Source: Nautilus pompilius
Taxonomy: Eukaryota > Mollusca > Cephalopoda > Nautilida > Nautilidae
Length of the DNA stretch: 64,000 bases
Assembly (NCBI GenBank): GCA_018389105.1
Contig: JACATO010002730.1
Span: 1,594,501-1,658,500 of the forward strand
Direction: 5' to 3'
In this document: positions 37,836-49,411 of the stretch, piece by piece
How the letters are laid out: each line of letters starts with the position of its first letter
Position numbering within the stretch: position 1 is the stretch's first letter
Notes under the pieces: generated by a model
The model's database searches: none
What the model was told of the DNA's origin: nothing
The model's input: only the letters and a program-made list of their open reading frames with translations
Made by a program: the position numbers and the translations under genes

Positions 37836-40434
37836 GATAGCATGACCAAGTACTAACATAAATAATACCACTTAATTAGTTGTATTTATTTTGCGTTTTC
37901 TCCAACAAGCTAACATAATTAAATAACAACAAGCAATCAAATTATTATAACACGATGTAATGAGATAAATCCATTAGAAAAAAAATATTTATTTGTTATT
38001 ATCTGTTTTGAAATTTAGGAAATTACAGCGTCTTTTTGCAAACAATAAAATTTAGGTCTAGGGAATATAAGTAATACTTTATATATTGTTAAAAAAGAAA
38101 AATTTTTTAAATGAAAATTAATATATACAGAAAGCGCAAGGAATAATTTGAGCACAGTGCGAATTATTATTTTTAGAAAGTAAATAAATAGAGCAATTAC
38201 AAGACATATTAGTGACACATAAATTAATAAATGAATAATATTCATTCGATTTTATTTTAAGCAGGTGGGAACTACAAGACTGATGTTGGTGGACATAACG
38301 CCAATCACGCGTATATCATTAGTGTACACTTCAAACAGTACAAATGCAAGATACATATATCTCGCGTTTATACAAATTATTAAAGACAAGAACGTAATTT
38401 AGACTTTAATTTTATATAACCTGGTTTTTAAATAAATGTATATATAGAAAAGAGAGGTTAGGCTGATTACCTTTAAACAAACAGCAAATATTATTTAATA
38501 TATGACTTAGAACCGACTTTAGAAAAAATATGTTAAGCATACCTAACACTTACAAAGGAAAATATGTCAGTCAATTTCATAGTGCAGTTAGTAAATGTTG
38601 CTCTATTTCTAAATGTATTACAAAATTTGTTATTTTTATTAGACAACTCTGGGCTAAAGATGGTATAAAATTTAGTTTGAAAAAAAACAACAACGATCGA
38701 GTATTAAGACAAAATGTTCTCTGTCGACAGCAATAAAACGCCAAGCACATACTGTCAGCGTACATAAAAGATTTTTATTGATATAACTATCAATTTTTCT
38801 ATAAATTGAACACATATATAAATTATTCATGAACAGTTTTCAAGTATCCTAATCTTTTATCTTTTGTATTATGCATGAAAGTACAATAGCTTCTTTAAAC
38901 TTTATAAAATTAATAGCTGTAAGCATTAAAAACTCAGTGTCTTCACATATTTCATTGCCTAACTGGCAATGTATCACGTTATTTCATGATTGATAATACA
39001 AATTTGTAAGATATCGCATTGGTATTTATGCGCTCACTTGACATATTCATGTATTGGATATCTGATATTAATGGAAAGATGCTCGCTAGGTGAAATTTAA
39101 TCAATTCTCTAATGCGAAGCTGCCACTTTCTTAGCAATTTTCCTAAAACGTTTAGCGATTTCTTTCAGCTTGATCAGGAAACTAATTAATTTAATCTGCC
39201 TGGTTCTGGCTACAAATTGTCATGTGTTTTAATAATTATCGTAAAGAAACACCTAAGCACCATACGAATGCACCATTTGGCTTCAGAGGAATCGATATGC
39301 CAATCTATGCTTTGACTTTTCCGCTGAAACTAATCTGATAATTATGAAATCGATGACATTAATATTCGTGTTTAAATGCTTACATCTGGTAAATTTTAGC
39401 ATGTGGTACTCACAAAGGTATCAGCTTATGTTCTTTCCTTTTAAATTTTCTTTTCTTTCTTTACGTTTACATTAGTTTGTAAAAGCGGTATTGAGAAATA
39501 TTTTTTTCTCAAACTGAACACATAAATAAATAAAATTTATACGAAAAATTTTTCAAACAAGCATTTAAATATCTTGAAGGCGACTGTATCAGTAGGTTAA
39601 GACATTAGTATACGAATTTTAAATTATTTATTTCTGATATTATGAATGAATTTTTAGTTGTTTCGTAAGATATTGCATGTCTGGAAAACTTTATGGGTTT
39701 CTCTTTTGCAAAAATGGACATGGAAATTGAAATCTGAAAACTTGTGCACTTACTACCAAAGAAATTCAGTGGTCAAACAAGCGTTATCGACCAAAATTGA
39801 GCTTTCTTTAAAATAGGTTTTCTAAATAAATTGATATTGGTGTCTACTTTACACTTTTTAGCACTATGACGAGTCAACAGAACCTAGCCAAAAGATCAGT
39901 TACTTTCTGCTGACAGCTATACACGTTGGAAACTCTGGAAAATCACGCAATCAGGCGCTTATAACTCTCGTTCTCAGACATCGCATGGTATGTAAAAATG
40001 TGAAATGTTTAAATGTATTGTTTCATTATAAAAGTGGAGTACTATCTACCGGTGGTATAAAGTAAAATCTATTACGGTAGTCCGCAAATATAACTCATGT
40101 GCCAAAATACTTTCAAATCGGTAGCGTAATGTCTCCGAGCCGAAGTTCGTTTGTAGAAATTGCGTCTTCAACATGCAGCATTAGGTTTTAGATCGCAATA
40201 ATCGTTTAGCTTATGCGATTTTATCAAATGCTGTAGAAAAATCCATTTGCCGCAAATAATATTTAAAAGAATTTTTGTAATAAGTCGCTTCGATCTTTTT
40301 ATTTTTCTTTAATGGCAGAGTCGAGTATTATCCTGTATTTCTTCCAGTGCTATGCAGCATGAATGTTATTGTGGCATCAATGGATCAATTTTGGCTGGAA
40401 TCAAGGAAAACATAAAAACGACCATGGTAACTGT
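37836..40434. other. AT-rich DNA, no gene recognised
   Basis: Short unrecognised frames only (38015-38245 minus, 38530-38765 both strands). GC-balanced patches near 39880-40000 and 40080-40270 show no motif. Confidence 0.5.
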
Positions 40435-40782
40435 TCAAAATCTTTCAAGTAAAGTGTTACATAGATGAGATTGTGATACCGATGGACTTGACTCTTCATA
40501 AAGAACTGAAAGCAGGGATTCAACACGTATGACCAGAACGCTGGAATGAACAGGATCAGCTGGGGTAGTCAGTTTTAGGGCAAACAGCATCACTACAATA
40601 CGACGACCACTATATCCCCAGATCATTATATCTCTAGAGGTTTTTTGTAGATTCGAAAGATTCAGGGATTTTACTCCAGTGAACCTAGAAAATGTAGATA
40701 GACATGTGTCAGGAGTAACAAGTAAGACCAGATGGGTAAAACACAGGCCTTCAAAATTTGGGTCACCAAAAATTGTCTGCAA
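40435..40782 (-). CDS. unrecognised 115-codon frame downstream of the 41 kb family copy
   Basis: An uninterrupted minus-strand frame starting MQTIFGDPNFEGLCF and ending in an Arg-Phe. It lies about 130 bp beyond the last readable codon of the decayed gene at 40.9-42.2 kb, on the same strand. It does not read like a continuation of that family as I know it. The complementary plus strand is also nearly open in one frame (VSFRANSITTIRRP, then NLENVDRHVSGV), so which strand codes, if either, is unclear. It may be part of the same mobile unit or of an older repeat. Confidence 0.3.
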   Translation of the reverse strand: MQTIFGDPNFEGLCFTHLVLLVTPDTCLSTFSRFTGVKSLNLSNLQKTSRDIMIWGYSGRRIVVMLFALKLTTPADPVHSSVLVIRVESLLSVLYEESSPSVSQSHLCNTLLERF

Positions 40783-40909
40783 TGTTAACTGATATTTTTG
40801 TTGTTTGGTCTGTTGATTTTAAATATGACCACTATTTTTCTCTATCACGTAAAGACTTTTCACCAAGTGAATACGAAAATATGGGAAAATAGATTATTAA
40901 TACGTATTC

Positions 40910-42177
40910 TGGTTGAAACATTTATTTCAGAAGTTTCAGAATATCTGGACAGAAGAAAACACCTTTCATTTTTGCATCTGACAGTCCCGAAAACATGTTG
41001 CGCAGGTATTAAAAAACTCTCCATCTTTTGACAGAGCCTTTACAAATTGTTTCATCAGTCTAAGCTTGATATGAAGTGGAGGCACGAGGACTTTCCTTGG
41101 ATCAACCAAACTTTCCCGTACTACATCTACCATAAACGGCCACTCCTTTTTGATCCAGTGTTGGCCCCTATCCAAACTGTCCCATTCACACAAGAAGCGG
41201 GAGTACTTGGTGCATCCTCCCTGCTGTCCAAGAAGCATGGAAATTATTTTTAGATCGCCGCATATCGTCCATCCATGATCCTTGTATTTCAGTTCGGCGA
41301 GAATTAAGGCTAAATTCGCGCAGCATTCTTTCAGATATCCAGAATGCCCTACTGGTACTGAAGCGTACTCGCTGTCATTGTGGAGAAGCACTGCTTTGAG
41401 GCTTCTTTTTGACGAGACAATAAAGAGCCTCCACCTCGTTCACGTCATACTGTATGTTAAACCTCTCCATCAGTCCAGGGACGTCGCTACAGTAAACCAG
41501 GTCATCTTCTTTAGAAAAGTATGGAATGGAATATTTTTCTCTATTTCTAAACCATGAGAAAGAGATACCAGCGGCCAAAATATTATTTTCCTTTAACCTA
41601 GAGGCTAACAGTTCTGCTGCATCTTTAGGAAGACCCATGTTTCTGACTAAGTCATTCAATCCAAGCTGTGAAAAAAGTTGGAGCTTGCTGCTGCCTGAAA
41701 CATCATGAAAGTCATCATCAGAACCCTGGCCTTCTTTTTCAGAGTCTTCAGGAGTGTTTTATAGTTTTTTGGAGGTAAAGGTACTGGTATAACTGGGCCA
41801 TGAGGTACAGGGCGTATTGCCGGCGAGAGGTTCGGATAGAAAATTTCTTTCTTATTCTTTTAGATTGAACACCTGTACGTTACACGAACAAAAGTAACAG
41901 TCATTACTGTGATTTCTGGGTTCCCTCCATACCATAGGGATCCCAAAATGGAAAGATCTTTTCTTACCTTGAGACCGCAGTCGGAGTTCTTCCACAAAAA
42001 TAGAACGCACTTTATGTGGGGCCCAGGACGTATACTGGTCACCACGTTTCAAACCAAAATACGCATAATACACTTTTTTAACAAAGTCTTGATGTTTTTT
42101 TGCTGTTTCTTCATTACAAAGTTCCCACAAATGTAACAGAAGTTATCAGGTGCATTAAGACAACCCCTTGCAGCCAT
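40910..42177 (-). pseudogene. frameshifted copy A of an uncharacterised, probably mobile, protein family
   Basis: The gene starts at the ATG at 42175-42177 (MAARGCLNAPDNFCYICG) and can be followed in five pieces in three frames. (1) 42177-42091, with C-x2-C. (2) To 41855: DFVKKVYYAYFGLKRGDQ, SWAPHK, GKKRSFHFGIPMVWREP and CYFCSCNV. (3) About 41878-41770: KEIFYPNLSPAIRPVPHGP. (4) About 41760-41375: an acidic spacer, then LNDLVRNMGLPKDAAELL, SFSWFRNREK and PYFSKEDDLVYCSD. (5) About 41434-40966: EWRLFI, KAVLLHND, WTICGDLKIISMLLGQQGG, FLCEWDS, WIKKEWP and PPLHIKLRLMKQFVKAL, then one more shift and FSGLSDAKMKGVFF to about 40913. I recall this domain order from unnamed multicopy proteins of arthropods, cnidarians and molluscs. 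The usual C-terminal part (about 130 residues) is absent. Two Cys expected after WAPHK are lost. Function unknown. Confidence 0.8.
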
Positions 42178-44839
42178 TTAGTACACTTATAAAAAGAAGA
42201 AAACCACAAATAAAAACTACTAATGAAAAAGGAGAAAAACAGTAAATTCTGCAGAAATGACACGTCTGTAAAAGTACACTGGTTATGACAGAACCTTCTC
42301 AGACAAAGATCTAATTGAAACTGAGTCAAAGTACGGAGTGTTGATAGGAGAAAGCAAAAAGGAGTGAGTCATCAGCTGATCTCACTGTCTGGGGAGGGGG
42401 GAACAAAAAAGAGTGAGTAAAAAAGAGTAAAAAAAAGAAAATTTAATTATAATTAATTTTTTGTTTAGAAGCTTAATACAGTGATTCTGGAGATTTTGAA
42501 ATCGAAAATTTGAGTTTGTGGGGAAAATAGTACGTGATGCAATTTTTAAACTATTTTTACTGAAAACAACACCCAAAGATCTATAAGTATCAGCTATTAG
42601 TTTTCGGACAATGTTTCCACTGCAGGCCTGTGTAATCAGTCGAATCGTTTTAGGTATGTACAGAGCGAAGTGGTCTCAAGGATACTGACTATGCTATTCA
42701 GTTTATATGTTGCCGGTACAAATTGTAACATTGTTCCTTCTTTAATATATTCTAATTAAATATATGAGTTCACTTGGCTAAGTGTTTAAATACTTTCTTA
42801 TAATTTTTAACTACAATCAATGTTTCATTAAGTGTAATTGGATGTGATGTCATTTTCAGATATTCCTATATTTTTACCAATATATATGCATAAATAAATC
42901 GTATGAAACAAAAGAAAATAACTAATGAGATCTTGAAATTGATTTAATATATATTAATACCTGACCTAGGATCTGCAAGTTTCAAATAGGCTATTCTATG
43001 CACAACGCTGACAAATGTTAATTCATTTTATTTGAAAGTCCTGCAATAAGGAGATGTTTGTTGACCAATGACTGCTGAAAAATTGTATAAAACACTGTTT
43101 TATGTACTAGACTAAGTTTCAAATAAACGTTTTAACTATTTCCTATTTTCTGAAACACTAGAAGAATTTCTTAGTGGTGGGTATGAAATATTTTGCTAAA
43201 GCGAAATCCTACTGTGTGATTAGCTGGGTGTTCACTATAGACAGAGATGCCTCCTCTCTTTAAATGTCATATTAATTGGATCTCATAGACTTAAGCAAGT
43301 AGGATTCGTCTTTTAAAGTATTTAATTCCGTTATTTCCATTGCAAACAAAATGCAAACTTCATGCAAACCAAAAAATATCTCACTGTGATTTTTAAAAAT
43401 ATTTTATCCTACAATAAAGATACTTAGAATACTCTGTGTAACAAAGCGGTTTTTCAAATTCGTACGTTTAAACGATCTCGACTCTTACTGTCACAGATTC
43501 CTGGTTACCCTGTTTTTAATTTATCAGAGTTTTTTTTTAATTTGAATGTTTTTCTGATCTGAAAGATAGTCATTCTCTGCATATCCAACCCCCCAAAGAG
43601 ATTTAACATTTCTTGGGTTTTAGCTTTCCAATCGTAATGATTGGTTTATGGAAATCGCAGGTCATTACAAGAAAAAAACACTGCTAAAAGAACTGATGAA
43701 CTTTAAATATTATAAAGCCTGCTATTTATTTATTCATAATCGAATGATAAATGAAGGATAGATTTCCGCCACCGAAACGGCATTCAAGTAATTTTATATT
43801 CTTTTAATATTACGCGGAATTAAATGTAACTGAATCAAAGCTTTTTTTTTCCCACAAAGGTGTGAAATAACTTGAGAGGAGAAATGCATAGCATGTCTAG
43901 TATTGAACTCCATTTATAAGCATCAGTTTAATCGCATTCAAACCAAATTTATGAATTTAAGCTAAAGCTAACCGGAGATTATGTTTAAGATTGCCATATG
44001 GTTACTTATAATTCAAAGTTTCTCTGATTATCAATTGTCTAACCCATTATTTTATGTCGCATGATGATTTTTTTTGAAAATCAAGAATGTCCTGCTGTTT
44101 AATGTGAATTCTGACTTTACTAATAAACATTTGAACAATTAAAATGCTGATAAATTTGATTGCTAATACATTGGAAGAATGTTATAAGAATTATCTTCTA
44201 TGTAGCATTTAATTTTTAATTCACAACGAATTTTGATGGATACTGCATTCTTAAAATGAATCTTTAAATAGAGATTTTTACAAAGAAGAAACAAAACGCT
44301 CCATATATATATAATTATATACCGTTTAATCAAATGATTTACACGATGCACAAGAACGCGTCCAATAACTAACTATCAATTTACTCTGATGACTGGTCGT
44401 TTTTGTTAGATTACAAATAAATGAAACCTCTATTTGCATAGAATTTATTAATTAAAGTAGATTTTGCATTATTATTTTGTTTCATGTGATCATTTACAAG
44501 ATGGCTGTCGATGTTTTAAAAGTCTACTGTTTCAAAATTGCTGCATTGCACAGTGCCCATTAGGGTGAAAGAAATGTGCTTATAACAATGTTCAGCGACA
44601 GAAAAAGTTCATATATAATAATGGAAATAACCATGAAAACAAAATATGCAGAAATAATGAATAAATCCAATGCAATATTTTTTTAAAAAATAAATACGTT
44701 GCGCAGTGCATTATTATTTGTAATTTAAACCTTTTCTTTTACATAAACAAGAGCATAGCATTGTTTTCATTCTCCTATCCAGGTTAATAGTATATGATTG
44801 TGGAATGATGTTTCAGATATCTTACTTTTACAATTCATT
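42178..44839. other. upstream flank of family copy A, then AT-rich DNA
   Basis: The minus-strand gene's 5' flank (42178-42430) contains a G-rich stretch and repeated GAGTGAGT/AAAAAGAGT words. No inverted terminal repeat matching the downstream side was seen. Beyond 42600 there is AT-rich DNA without recognised genes. Confidence 0.45.
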
Positions 44840-45680
44840 CAAGATGTTTATTTTCGTTTGACTTTCTGGGTAACTATATAACCCCCCAATACACTCAGTG
44901 AGATTTATATCGGGAATTTATGCTTGTCAGGACATCTTTATAACTGTTCTATCAACCACATTACGTTCCAAATTCTTTTTATACAGTAATTGTATGCTTA
45001 TATCATTGTCATGTTAGAGGATGAATCCCCATCATATGAGATATATTCCCGAGAGAATGGCATGATTTATAAGAATGTGCCTGTATTTTGTCTGCAGTCA
45101 GTATAGCTTTTGATTTTATGCAAGTCTTTGAAACATCTGGCTGATATATAGTCTCTTACTTGTAATGACCCACTGTCATGCCTCAGTTTATCTATCGTAC
45201 ACTGACTGTTATACTGCATCCACTCCACCTTTGATAAATCTGACGTTGATTATTGTCAAACAGTTCAAACTTTATCTCATCTGTAACGATCACTTTTTTA
45301 CCAGATTTGGTTATTTCACTGTTTCATTTATGCTGTCCATTTCGGCCTTGCCGTTTGTTTGCCACTTCTCAGCAAAGAGTTTTGGGCAGTTATACATCCA
45401 TTATGATCACTTTTCGCAAATGTCTATCTTACTGATTTTAAAAAAGCATTAATACCCACACATGCAGTTAAGTCATTCACCAGATTCCAACTAACTGATC
45501 TTCTTACGAGCAAAGAGGATATCTCGACGTACATAACATCACTTTTGAAGAGTTTTGGTTTTGTTATTCGATTGCGTATATTATGAACCTCCTCTGATTT
45601 TTGCATGCAGCTTCTACTGAAACATGAAATTTGTCTGCAACCTGCCACATGGAGTATCCTTTACTAGCTAAGACTTTTTT
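44840..45680 (-). pseudogene. decayed Tc1-like transposase, near full length
   Basis: Minus-strand frames keep the whole order. A helix-turn-helix at 45615-45680 comes first (KVLASKGYSMWQVADKFHVS). A basic middle follows, then the first Asp block KKVIVTDEIKFELF at about 45270-45310 (family: xxVIxSDESKFELF). A HAILSGIYLI stretch leads into WGFIL-x-HDNDI at about 45005-45050 (second Asp, family: GFIFQHDNDPKHT). Last is S-x-QA-x-IPDINLTECIG at about 44878-44930, where Trp and Gln codons have become stops and the catalytic Glu is kept. At least ten stops and several shifts make it inactive. It resembles the 26.7 kb fossil around the second Asp. The plus-strand frames here (45165-45452) are shadows. 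Confidence 0.78.
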
Positions 45681-45865
45681 ATAAATTTACCTATACTTTT
45701 ATCGTTCTCATGCATGTGAGTCAATTACTGAATGCTTGAAAAAACAATCACAATGCATTATATAAACCCATGGCTGCACTTGAAGCATTTCATTTTACGC
45801 ATATGATGCTATTATAAAGTGCAATTTTCATTTAAAATCATTTTTTCCTGTTTCATTATATACAG

Positions 45866-45900
45866 TGCTGCAAAAGGGTTTGAATTAACTTGTACAAATT
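45866..45900 (+). repeat. possible orphan Tc1-type transposon end
   Basis: TA followed by CAGTGCTGCAAAAGGGTTTG has the form of a Tc1 terminus pointing right. No matching end was found downstream within about 2 kb. The sequence near 46070-46200 contains an AKVIEFWRRT-like stretch that could be a worn helix-turn-helix, but this is weak. Confidence 0.3.
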
Positions 45901-48900
45901 AATTTATCTCCATAGATTATTTTTAAATGATAATTATAAACAGGGCATTCTAAATGTAGTGTACAGGATTTTTGTTGAATAACATTTAATATATCAGTGA
46001 TATAATTTTATAATTTTTGCCTTTTCAAAAAATTTAAAGAGACGTTTTTCCCAATTAAAATTTTCCTTTGGAAAAATGAACAGCGAGCAAAAGTTATTGA
46101 GTTTTGGAGAAGAACCCTGCAAAGTAGGATCACATCATTAATGGATTTTGACTACCAACTGCTTCCAAAAGATTTCTAAAGTAAATGGACCGTTTGAAGA
46201 GAAGTTTTTCTTCAACCATTGGCAATACAGAGGGGTGTTTTGAAAATGTCATATAAATTTTAAAAAGCTTAACAAAGATGTTTTTTATTTTTGAATTAAC
46301 AGAGATTAAGCGCCGATAGCCAAACGACGTAGCAACAATAGTACATTAATAATATGGTGACCCAACATGAAATTCAATAAGCTATATAAAAAAATATTTT
46401 GTTGATAGTACAGACGAAAGGGAAAAAATAAGATATTATCAGAGAAATAGGTGTGGCAATACAGAGATATTTTTTTTTTATTTTCTGGTGGTCATCATCA
46501 AAAATGCTGTGAAACTAAATACAGGAATTTAACATTTGGATTATAATAAATCATGTAAATTTTAAAATAATCTTTCCAAATATTTATGTCATTGATTTTG
46601 TACAATCTTAAAATGTGTTTTTGGAAATATGTATAATTAAGGTCAACCACTCTGGAAAAACTATGAAACCACGTAGAGTATAAATTCCAGAAAATGATCA
46701 TTAAAATAATATTTAAATTGATATATATACTTTACATGCATTGACTGCAAGGAGCCAGATTATCCAGTCTTTAAGTGATCCAAGAAATAGTAGAATTATA
46801 TTGTGTCTAACTTTAGGATATATATAATGAACATTTAGTAATTGGCATTTCTTTCCCATTTCCTTTCTTTTCTTTTATTTCGTCAAATTGCTTGACAAAT
46901 AAAGTACCTTGATATTGCTAGATACAAAAGTTTGTCAAACTGTTACCGGATATCTCACGTATAAGTAAGCATACTCAATATTCTAGATTAACATATAAAT
47001 AGTGAAATAAACAAAAACACAAAAAATAAATCGGACACCAAGAACAAAAAAGAACAAATCAAATCAGCTGAAGCAAATAGATTTCAATCAATTTGATGCA
47101 AATGCAAGTAAGCTAAACCAAATTTTTGTGAAAGAAACAAATGATGAAAAGAAACGAATTTCCAGATGAAACCAAAAGAAAGTACATGTTTATTAACTGG
47201 GACAATTGATCAGTGAAATTAGTGCAGTATTATTCATTTGCTGAAAGTGAAAACAACTTCTGCATCTCGAATAAAAGGAAATACCTTTGTCTGCTCTAGA
47301 CACGTTGCTATTTAATTACATTTAAATGATTAAAGTTTTCACATAATGAGACGAACAGTTTTCTTTGTAAAAAATAACAAAACAGTCTGTCGAATAGTCG
47401 TCACTTTTATTTCTCCGCTTCCGTTAATGTGCATAGATTTATACGCGGCTTTATAGTGATAACGTATCTTTTCCGTTTAGTTATTAATAGTTCGTACTTT
47501 CATTTATATTTGCATTTGTATAGAAAACTGGATCACATCAAAAAATTGCTCATACTATTTTTGATCTTCTGAACCATATGCTTTCAGATTTTCTTGGAAG
47601 AAGAAACTCTCGTCTACCCTTTCCTGATAATAAAAATAATAATATACATTAATCTGTTATTTATATTAACTTTTACAAGTCTCTGCAATGAATATTAAAA
47701 CGTGGTTTTGATAAAAAGCAAGTCATCTGAAGAGTAAAATTTAATTTGTTGCATGAATATTTTTTATGAATTAATCGTTTAGCAGCTGTTAGTCTTTAGT
47801 ATGACTAAGATTTTATGTATTTATTCCTTATATAAAAATACAAAACCAAAATTAAAAAAAAAAAAAAACAGATGCAAGCTACCAGTAAATATGTCTGTAT
47901 TTCCATGACGATTGGCTTCTGGTTGCATTCGCGTAAAACAAACATTAAATGAAATATAATATATTTTGAGAAACTTTACTAAAAGCTTTTGAAAACCTTT
48001 TGAAGCATTGCACACGAATTTGAAGTCCATAGTTAGTCGATTGGCACTTATGACTACGCAAAAAAGTAGAACTGAAAAAAATGCATTTGAAATGTTACAT
48101 TTTAATTAATTATACCACATTACATTACAAATAACTTAATATATTCATGCTTACGTGTTCTACTTAAACAGCCAATCTCATGTAAAGAAGGTAAATTCTT
48201 CTAAATAAATAAAATATGGATGAAGGTGCTTTTAATCAAAGAAATACAGCATTAAATATGAATGCAAAGTGAATTTGACTGCCTAAAATTAGCCATGGTC
48301 TGTAGCTTTTAGCGAAACAATTTAAAGTCCCATGGGGAATTTATTTCTGCCACACCTATGTACAAATGCTTGTTGGAAGTGAGAAAACATCAGAAAATGG
48401 CAGATTCATTTAGTGGTAAAGTCGTCAGTGTCAACATTGCTAGCAACGTTTCTACATCAGGCTTTAAATTTAAGACATTTTGTTATAGAAAATTTAATCA
48501 ACCATTTGTGGGAATAGGAAGATCGATACAGTGGTTAGTAGACGGAACTGATATAGTATATAGTCATTTCATTTGAAATAATAAAGACGAATGGTGTCCA
48601 CATTATTAAGTATGGTGATGTTTACACGTGATTAAATATTATTCGGAAAAAATAATTTTGATTAAGTTATATTTTGAAATTACTCTGGAATCCGGTTCAC
48701 ACCTGTATATACGTGAATAAGTTAAATTTATTTTGTGAGCAGAGTGCATCATCTAAAGTTAGTGAAACATCATTTAAAATGGTAGAAAATATAAACTATT
48801 TTTAAAAACGTAGATTACTGTAAAATGTTCGAAATGCTGCTGATTTCAATACATTTTCTATAAAGCAAAACGATTTGATAAAACCTCTAATTATAAATGT

Positions 48901-49236
48901 TACGTAATAAAAATACGTTTTATATATGTAAAATTTGTAAGGTATTAGTTTAGCACAACAGATATGATTTTGCTGAATTAGACAATTTGATGAAACTTTA
49001 AACAGTCATAGTTTCATGAAGTAAGAGAATTAAAAAAATCGATGCCTGATTGTGTGTGTGAGTGTGTGTGTGTGCAAAACTCCAACAAAAATATTTAGAC
49101 TGGTCCGATAAAAGCTATGATTCCATTTCATCCCTCCAGGTTTCAAATGGGGTTTACTTGTTTTAAATAACGACCTTATTGCGCTAAAAATAGAAAGAGA
49201 GTTATACAATAACGTGTGACGTTTTTTTAAAATTGA
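45901..49236. other. AT-rich DNA, no gene recognised
   Basis: Short unrecognised frames only, including 48358-48576 on the plus strand (72 codons). A GT-rich tract lies at about 49051-49075. Confidence 0.5.
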
Positions 49237-49309
<73 letters not shown>

Positions 49310-49411
49310 TATTATTATTATTATTAGTATATTATTATTATTAGTAGTAGTTATTATTAGTATTATTATTATTATATTATTATTATTAGTAGTAGTAGTA
49401 GTAGTAGTAGT
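49237..49411. repeat. (ATT)n array passing into (AGT)n
   Basis: ATT units with scattered AGT variants, ending in a clean AGT run from about 49387 to 49411. Same composite order as the array at 86-245. Confidence 0.98.

Noticed and set aside
46070-46260. Helix-turn-helix-like reading (AKVIEFWRR) next to the orphan transposon end
   Set aside because: No second motif supports it and frames break quickly; kept only as a remark on the orphan end.
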